A DNA stretch of 19,328 nucleotides from Proteiniphilum sp. UBA4084 (lineage in GTDB: Bacteria; Bacteroidota; Bacteroidia; Bacteroidales; Dysgonomonadaceae): contig DFYK01000124.1 in NCBI GenBank assembly GCA_002383605.1, forward strand, positions 1-19,328, given 5' to 3'. Below are positions 14,770 through 19,328 of the stretch, piece after piece. Each line of letters opens with the position of its first letter. Position 1 is the stretch's first letter. A model generated the notes under the pieces. It was not told where the DNA came from. It searched no databases and saw only the letters and a list, made by a program, of their open reading frames with translations. The position numbers and the translations under genes were made by a program.

Positions 14770-16644
14770 TTATCGTCCCAGCAGGATCAATAAAACGGAG
14801 ATGTCGTTGGGCGACACACCCGGAATTCTGCTTGCCTGCGCAATTGTTTCGGGGTTGATTTTCGTAAGTTTCTGTCGTGCCTCGGTCGACAGCGACTGTA
14901 TCTCGTTGTAATTAAATTTATCTTTGATGCGTATATCTTCCAAACGGGTAATTTTATCGGCCATGATCCGTTCCCGCTTGATGTATCCACTATATTTTAT
15001 TTCGATATCGGCCGATTCAATAATCTCTTCTTTTCGTTCGGTAATCTGTTGCAGCAGCTCATTGAGCGGAGCAATCTCACCGGCCATCAGCTGGAGATCG
15101 ATATGAGGACGCGTGAGCAGGTCCATCAGTTTTACGCCATGCTTTAATGGGGCTGTGCCGATCCTTTCCAAAAATGGATTTATTCGTTCCGCCTTGATTG
15201 AAAAGTTGCGGGCAAAGTGGATTATTTCTGCTATTTTTTCTTCTTTCCGGGCGAGTAGCTGAAGTCTGTGCTCCGTTGCCAGTCCCAGTTCACCTGCTTT
15301 GCGGGTAAGTCTTTCGTCGGCATTATCCTGGCGGAGGAGTATGCGGTATTCTGCGCGGGAAGTAAACATCCGATAGGGCTCGTCAACACCTTTTGTAACA
15401 AGATCGTCGATCAATACACCAATATATGCCTCGTCCCTGTGCAGTACAAAGGGATTCCCCCCATGGCAATTGATGTGTGCGTTGATTCCTGCCATGATGC
15501 CTTGTCCAGCTGCCTCTTCATAACCTGTGGTTCCGTTGATTTGTCCTGCGAAGAAGAGGTTTTTCACCTGTTTTGTTTCGAGGGTAGGGTGGAGTTGGGT
15601 GGGATCGAAGAAATCATATTCTATGGCATAACCGGGACGGAATATATGCACATTCCGGAACGCCGGAACCCGTTGTAGCGCATTTAACTGTGTTTCCAGA
15701 GGCAGTGAAGAGGAGAATCCGTTGAGATAGTACTCGTGGGTCGTCTCTCCCTCCGGTTCAAGAAAAAGTTGGTGACTGGTCTTATCTGCAAATGTGACAA
15801 TCTTTGTTTCGATGCTGGGACAGTAACGTGGACCTATGCTTTTAATCTGTCCATTATAGAGGGGAGAGTCTTGCAACCCTTCACGCAGCGCCTCGTGGAC
15901 CTCCTCCGATGTGTAAGCTATCCAGCAGCTGCGTTGCCGCAAAGTTCGTGCTGCTTCCGGCAGATAGGAAAATTTATGGAAATCTTCTTCCCCTTTTTGT
16001 TCTTCAAGAAGGTAGAAGTCCACGCTTCTGGCGTCGATCCTGACCGGTGTTCCCGTCTTCATGCGGTCTGTCCTGAATCCCTGATCTCTCAGTTGCTCGG
16101 TCATGCCAAATGAAGCCGGCTCGCCGATGCGTCCTCCGCCAATCTGTACTTTTCCGATATGAATCAATCCGTTTAAAAAGGTACCGTTTGTCAGGATGAC
16201 CGCTTTTGCCGAAAATTCAACACCCATGCGGGTCTTTACACCGGTGACGATCCCCTTGCCAAGTATCAGTTCACTGACCATGTCCTGCCACATATCCAGA
16301 TTGGGTGTGTTCTCTATGATCTCACGCCAGGTTTCAATGAATTTCATCCGGTCGCTCTGCACGCGGGGACTCCACATGGCGGGTCCTTTGGAACGGTTCA
16401 GCATCCTGAACTGGATGGCTGTTTTATCGCTCACAATCCCGGTCTGACCTCCCAGTGCATCAATTTCACGGACAATCTGTCCTTTTGCAATGCCGCCCAC
16501 GGCCGGATTGCAACTCATCTGGGCAATTTTATTCATGTCCATTGTGATGAGCAACGTCCGGGAACCAAGATTGGCAGCTGCCACGGCAGCTTCACATCCG
16601 GCATGCCCCGCACCCACTACAATGATGTCGTAATTGAAAGTCAT
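14770..16644 (-). CDS. mnmG: tRNA uridine-5-carboxymethylaminomethyl(34) synthesis enzyme MnmG (GidA)
   Basis: With MnmE this 624-residue FAD protein modifies the wobble uridine (U34) of several tRNAs to (carboxymethyl)aminomethyl-uridine. The dinucleotide-binding motif VVGAGHAGCEAA is at residues 9-20. CNPAVGGIAKGQIVREIDALGG (45-66) and GGGRIGEPAS (169-178) are the GidA signatures. C275 in GPRYCPSIE matches the conserved catalytic-region cysteine. The C-terminal helical domain that contacts MnmE and tRNA ends with SRIPGVSPNDISVLLILLGR, as usual. Length is normal. A good promoter precedes it, and apt follows after 47 bp. In many bacteria mnmG sits near parAB and parS; here a parS-like site follows its stop codon. 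Confidence 0.98.
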   Translation of the reverse strand: MTFNYDIIVVGAGHAGCEAAVAAANLGSRTLLITMDMNKIAQMSCNPAVGGIAKGQIVREIDALGGQTGIVSDKTAIQFRMLNRSKGPAMWSPRVQSDRMKFIETWREIIENTPNLDMWQDMVSELILGKGIVTGVKTRMGVEFSAKAVILTNGTFLNGLIHIGKVQIGGGRIGEPASFGMTEQLRDQGFRTDRMKTGTPVRIDARSVDFYLLEEQKGEEDFHKFSYLPEAARTLRQRSCWIAYTSEEVHEALREGLQDSPLYNGQIKSIGPRYCPSIETKIVTFADKTSHQLFLEPEGETTHEYYLNGFSSSLPLETQLNALQRVPAFRNVHIFRPGYAIEYDFFDPTQLHPTLETKQVKNLFFAGQINGTTGYEEAAGQGIMAGINAHINCHGGNPFVLHRDEAYIGVLIDDLVTKGVDEPYRMFTSRAEYRILLRQDNADERLTRKAGELGLATEHRLQLLARKEEKIAEIIHFARNFSIKAERINPFLERIGTAPLKHGVKLMDLLTRPHIDLQLMAGEIAPLNELLQQITERKEEIIESADIEIKYSGYIKRERIMADKITRLEDIRIKDKFNYNEIQSLSTEARQKLTKINPETIAQASRIPGVSPNDISVLLILLGR

Positions 16645-16662
16645 TTTTATATCTTAAGGTTG

Positions 16663-16695
16663 CAAAGATACTAAAAAAGAAAAAGTTACGACCAA
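16663..16695 (-). promoter_or_regulatory. Promoter for the mnmG operon
   Basis: The minus strand reads TTGG (16692-16695), 21 bases, then TATCTTTG (16663-16670), a perfect TAnnTTTG. The start of transcription would fall near 16656, leaving a leader of about 12 bases before the ATG at 16644. This is the usual layout of housekeeping Bacteroidota promoters. Confidence 0.7.
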
Positions 16696-16734
16696 TCAGG
16701 ATGTTAATTCCAAATAATAGAAGAAAAACGATCT

Positions 16735-17685
16735 TTATTTCAAGTAGATACGGAGGTATATCGGGAGGTGATCACTGTAACCCCCTGTATAATTCCCACT
16801 GTAGGTGCGGTTAGGACGTATCCGGTTATACCTGTCACTGTGGAGCAGATAACGGGCGTTGAATATGTCGGCATATTCCGGCTTGCAATCAATCTTGTCG
16901 GACAATAACAGGCTCCCCGAAACAATGAATTGATCAAAGAGCAGCCAACGCTTGTGAAACGTGGTTCCCAGCCCTTTTTCAAAGCGCGGATAGAGCAGAT
17001 TATACAATTTTGTATTTACGATATTGGTAAATTTTTTTTCGGCGGCGAGAATTTCGTCGATGCTGTTGTCGTCGGGAGTGTCATTCAAATCACCCATGAT
17101 GAGTATCTTTTCGTCGGGATTTTCATCCTGAATTTTGCGTACTGCATTTCGTAATTCACTTGCAACAAAATAACGTCTCCGTTCCGATACTTCTGTTCCG
17201 GCATTGCGTGAGGGGAAATGCACTATGTAGAGATGCAGAATCTCTCCGTTCACCGTCTTTCCTTTCACATAGAGGATATCCCGCGTCCTGTCTTCAATTC
17301 CCGGCAGATGGACCAGGATGGGGCTTGACTCAAGGACGATCCATGTTTGGGTATTGTATATCAGTGCCACATCCGATCCTCTTTCATCGGGACTGTCATA
17401 ATGGACGAAGCTATACCGGCAGATTCCTTTGCGGTTCATTTCATCCAGAATACTCTCCATCACCCACTTGTTTTCTATCTCAGCCAAACCGATTATATCC
17501 GGATAGTCGGGTTGCACAATCTCTCCGATTACTTTTGTTAATTTGTCTACCTTATCGTTGAATCGCTCCATGGTCCATTTTCTGAAACCTTCCGGTGTGT
17601 AATCATCATCCATGGTGTTCGGATCATCTATGGTATCATAAAAATTCTCGGTATTGTAAAACATAAAGGAGAAAGGGTGTAACAT
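16735..17685 (-). CDS. Endonuclease/exonuclease/phosphatase (EEP) family protein
   Basis: This 316-residue protein has the DNase I/exonuclease III-type fold and should hydrolyse a phosphodiester or phosphomonoester with a divalent metal. The family's catalytic positions can be followed: YNTENFYD (N11), GLAEIEN (E69), VHFPSR (H156), GDLND (D199 and N201), FDQF (D251) and the terminal GYSDHLPIY (S304, D305, H306). There is no signal peptide from the chosen start; an in-frame TGA lies 15 codons upstream with no ATG, GTG or TTG between, and M8 is an alternative start. The substrate could be nucleic acid or a small phosphate ester; I cannot decide. It lies between ybeY and mnmG with its own -7 box, so it is probably a separately started unit inside an otherwise housekeeping row. 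Confidence 0.88.
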   Translation of the reverse strand: MLHPFSFMFYNTENFYDTIDDPNTMDDDYTPEGFRKWTMERFNDKVDKLTKVIGEIVQPDYPDIIGLAEIENKWVMESILDEMNRKGICRYSFVHYDSPDERGSDVALIYNTQTWIVLESSPILVHLPGIEDRTRDILYVKGKTVNGEILHLYIVHFPSRNAGTEVSERRRYFVASELRNAVRKIQDENPDEKILIMGDLNDTPDDNSIDEILAAEKKFTNIVNTKLYNLLYPRFEKGLGTTFHKRWLLFDQFIVSGSLLLSDKIDCKPEYADIFNARYLLHSDRYNRIRPNRTYSGNYTGGYSDHLPIYLRIYLK

Positions 17686-17704
17686 AATGGACAGGAGCAG
17701 TTTA

Positions 17705-17712
17705 CAAATGTA
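17705..17712 (-). promoter_or_regulatory. -7 promoter box for the EEP-family gene
   Basis: The minus strand reads TACATTTG, a perfect TAnnTTTG, 19 bases before the ATG at 17685. No TTTG lies at the usual -33 distance, so the promoter is supported by one element only. Confidence 0.45.
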
Positions 17713-17746
17713 AATAATTTGGTTGATTCAGGTGATTTGGGCTGAA

Positions 17747-18175
17747 TTATTGGAACATGGTTTTCCGAAGGAGCAGTGCGGTATTTTCTGCCCTGCGCAT
17801 TGTTTCTTGCTCTGAATCGGAATGGTCATTTAAACCGCAAAGATGAAGGATGCCATGGATGATGACACGATCCAGTTCATCTGTAAATTCTGTTTGGTAC
17901 TTTTGTGAATTGGAGCGTACCGTATCGAGACTGATGGAGATGTCACCCGAAATCACATTGTTTTCAGAGTAGTCGAATGTGATGATGTCGGTATAAAAAT
18001 CATGCTGCAGATATTGCCTGTTAATCTCCAGAATTTTTGCATCGTCGCAGAAAAGATAGGAGATCTCGCCTACATGCCTGCTATGATTTTCAGCAACTGT
18101 TTTAATCCAGTTCGCCGTTGCTCTTTTTTTAATTGGTGGAAAATCCACATTTTCCGAATGAAAACTGACTGCCAT
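17747..18175 (-). CDS. ybeY: Endoribonuclease YbeY (16S rRNA 3'-end maturation)
   Basis: This 142-residue Zn-dependent RNase acts in 16S rRNA maturation and ribosome quality control. The metal-binding region reads HGILHLCGLNDH, giving H107, H111 and H118. The classical family motif is H-x3-H-x5-H (HGxLHLxGxDH); here the last spacing is six because LND stands where most proteobacterial members have one residue before DH. Upstream strands ISYLFCDDAKILEINRQYLQHDFYTDIITFDY and GDISIS are typical. The length is typical of the short Bacteroidota form. It follows the SpmA/SpmB-like gene by 38 bp, probably in one transcript, and is separated from the EEP gene by 61 bp with a -7 box. Confidence 0.93.
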   Translation of the reverse strand: MAVSFHSENVDFPPIKKRATANWIKTVAENHSRHVGEISYLFCDDAKILEINRQYLQHDFYTDIITFDYSENNVISGDISISLDTVRSNSQKYQTEFTDELDRVIIHGILHLCGLNDHSDSEQETMRRAENTALLLRKTMFQ

Positions 18176-18213
18176 ATATTTAACATTTATTTACCTGGAG
18201 AATCGCCTATTTT

Positions 18214-19328
18214 TTAACCGAAAAAGAGATAGGCTACGAAAATTGCCGCAATCACCCCTGCCAAATCCGCCAAAAGCGCATAGGGAACGGTGTAGCGCGA
18301 ATTTTTGATGTTCACGGCACCATAGTAAACAGCTACAATATAGAAAGTGGTATCTGTGGCACCCTGTAGAACGCTCGACAGCCGGCCTGTGAATGAGTCG
18401 GCCCCAAAAGTTTTCATCGCGTCAATCATCATGCCCCGGGCGCCGCTGCCGCTTAATGGTTTCATCAGGGCGGTGGGTAACCCATCCACCCATCGAGTAT
18501 CCGCACCGGTAAATGCAACCAGGTTGCGTGCACCTTCCATCAGGAAATCCATGGCTCCCGAAGCCCGGAAAACGCCGATCCCCACCAGAATGGCAATGAG
18601 GTAAGGTATGATGGTGACCGCCGTTTTAAAACCATCCTTTGCTCCGTCGATAAACGCTTCGAAGATGTTGATCTTTCGTTTCAGCGCTTTGACAATAAAA
18701 AGCACGATGATGGTAAAGAGAATGATATTTGCCATGAGGCTCGACATAATGTTGATCTTCTCCTGTGGCATCGACTGAAAAATCAATATGATCCCGGCAA
18801 TAATAGCTGCCATGGCAAGCACAAAACCCATAATTGATCGTTGGAATATATTGATACCCTGCTTTAGGCAAACTGCGATCATTCCCACGAGGGTGGCGAC
18901 GAATGTGGCGATCATGATGGGAATAAAGACATCGGCGGGATTGGCTGCACCCAACTGGGCACGATAGACCATCACGGTGACCGGAATGAGGGTCAGTCCG
19001 GAGGCGTTTAACACCAGAAACATGATCATCGGGTTCGACGCTTCCTCCTTCTTTGTATTGATCTCCTGCAGCTCCTGCATCGCCTTCAGCCCGAAGGGAG
19101 TCGCCGCATTGTCGAGCCCCAGCATATTTGCGGAAATGTTCATCAGCATGGATCCTGCGGCAGGATGGTTTTTTGGCATTTCGGGAAATAGTTTTGAAAA
19201 CAGGGGGGCTACCGCACTGGAGAACATCTCAACCATGCCGCCGCGTTCGCCAATCTTCATCACGCCGAGCCACAGCGAAAGTACACCCGTTAGTCCGAGT
19301 GATATTTCAAAGCCTGTTTTGGCCGTAT
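18214..19328 (-). CDS. Fused SpmA/SpmB-like (nucleoside-recognition Gate domain) membrane protein, 5' end cut off
   Basis: The frame stays open from the TAA at 18214-18216 to the right edge, giving 370 visible codons; the true start is outside the window. The GTG at 19261-19263 is internal, because the 21 codons before it (TAKTGFEISLGLTGVLSLWLG) continue the family pattern. The N-terminal half is SpmA-like, with NISANMLGLDNAATPFGLKAM. The C-terminal half is SpmB-like, with FKTAVTIIPYLIAILVGIGVFRASG, ALMKPLSGSGARGMMIDAM and GADSFTGRLSSVLQGATDTTFYIVAVYYG. Several hydrophobic helices place it in the inner membrane. SpmA and SpmB are separate proteins in Bacillus, where they act in spore-core dehydration; here they are one chain in a presumed non-sporulating organism, so the role is unknown, with transport through the Gate fold a possibility. 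Confidence 0.9.
   Translation of the reverse strand, partial: TAKTGFEISLGLTGVLSLWLGVMKIGERGGMVEMFSSAVAPLFSKLFPEMPKNHPAAGSMLMNISANMLGLDNAATPFGLKAMQELQEINTKKEEASNPMIMFLVLNASGLTLIPVTVMVYRAQLGAANPADVFIPIMIATFVATLVGMIAVCLKQGINIFQRSIMGFVLAMAAIIAGIILIFQSMPQEKINIMSSLMANIILFTIIVLFIVKALKRKINIFEAFIDGAKDGFKTAVTIIPYLIAILVGIGVFRASGAMDFLMEGARNLVAFTGADTRWVDGLPTALMKPLSGSGARGMMIDAMKTFGADSFTGRLSSVLQGATDTTFYIVAVYYGAVNIKNSRYTVPYALLADLAGVIAAIFVAYLFFG

Noticed and set aside
14661..14858. Plus-strand ORF of 65 codons reading FHVKH, reminiscent of a gidB start
   Set aside because: It is antisense to apt and mnmG apart from the gap; nothing beyond the FHVKH encoded by parS resembles GidB.
19261..19263. GTG as the start of the SpmA/SpmB-like gene
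   Set aside because: The frame is open to the window edge and the 21 codons before the GTG look like a continuing transmembrane protein, so the true start is outside.

Overview
The window looks like chromosomal DNA of a Bacteroidota bacterium, most likely order Bacteroidales. I see four lines of support. The protein families and gene order are of that type (YbeY, MnmG, Apt, UvrC, Dtd, MazG-like, DeoC on one strand). Several genes are preceded by the phylum's characteristic -7 box TAnnTTTG. Most genes lack a strong Shine-Dalgarno sequence. There are secreted Bacteroidales-type enzymes (a GH2 beta-galactosidase and a three-part metallophosphoesterase). A member of the Dysgonomonadaceae/Porphyromonadaceae would fit, but that is inference. 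I see no tRNA, rRNA, CRISPR, insertion sequence or prophage.

All genes except one lie on the minus strand. From the left edge: the N-terminal 51 codons of a radical SAM protein (1-153); a YqaA/DedA-type membrane protein (295-747) directly behind polA (760-3567), with short tandem repeats on both sides of the membrane-protein gene; a divergent polyprenyl diphosphate synthase on the plus strand (3664-4638), closed by a strong hairpin terminator; a small heat-shock protein (4692-5117) whose upstream region carries two identical 13-bp boxes 52 bp apart; a secreted metallophosphoesterase (5295-6863); and a secreted GH2 beta-galactosidase (7051-10440) with its own terminator.

The right half is a housekeeping cluster transcribed right to left: a fused SpmA/SpmB-like membrane protein (cut by the right edge), ybeY, an endonuclease/exonuclease/phosphatase-family protein, mnmG, apt, uvrC, dtd, a MazG-like pyrophosphohydrolase and deoC. 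It serves RNA maturation and tRNA modification (YbeY, MnmG), translation quality control (Dtd), excision repair (UvrC, with PolA further left), and nucleotide salvage or housecleaning (Apt, MazG-like, DeoC). The beta-galactosidase gene follows deoC with only 38 bp between them.

The most notable non-coding element is a perfect 16-bp match to the chromosomal centromere site parS (TGTTCCACGTGAAACA) at 14746-14761, in the 47-bp gap between mnmG and apt. I found no clearly novel multi-gene system. The parS site, the paired boxes upstream of hsp20 and the tandem repeats around the YqaA gene are the observations best worth following up.
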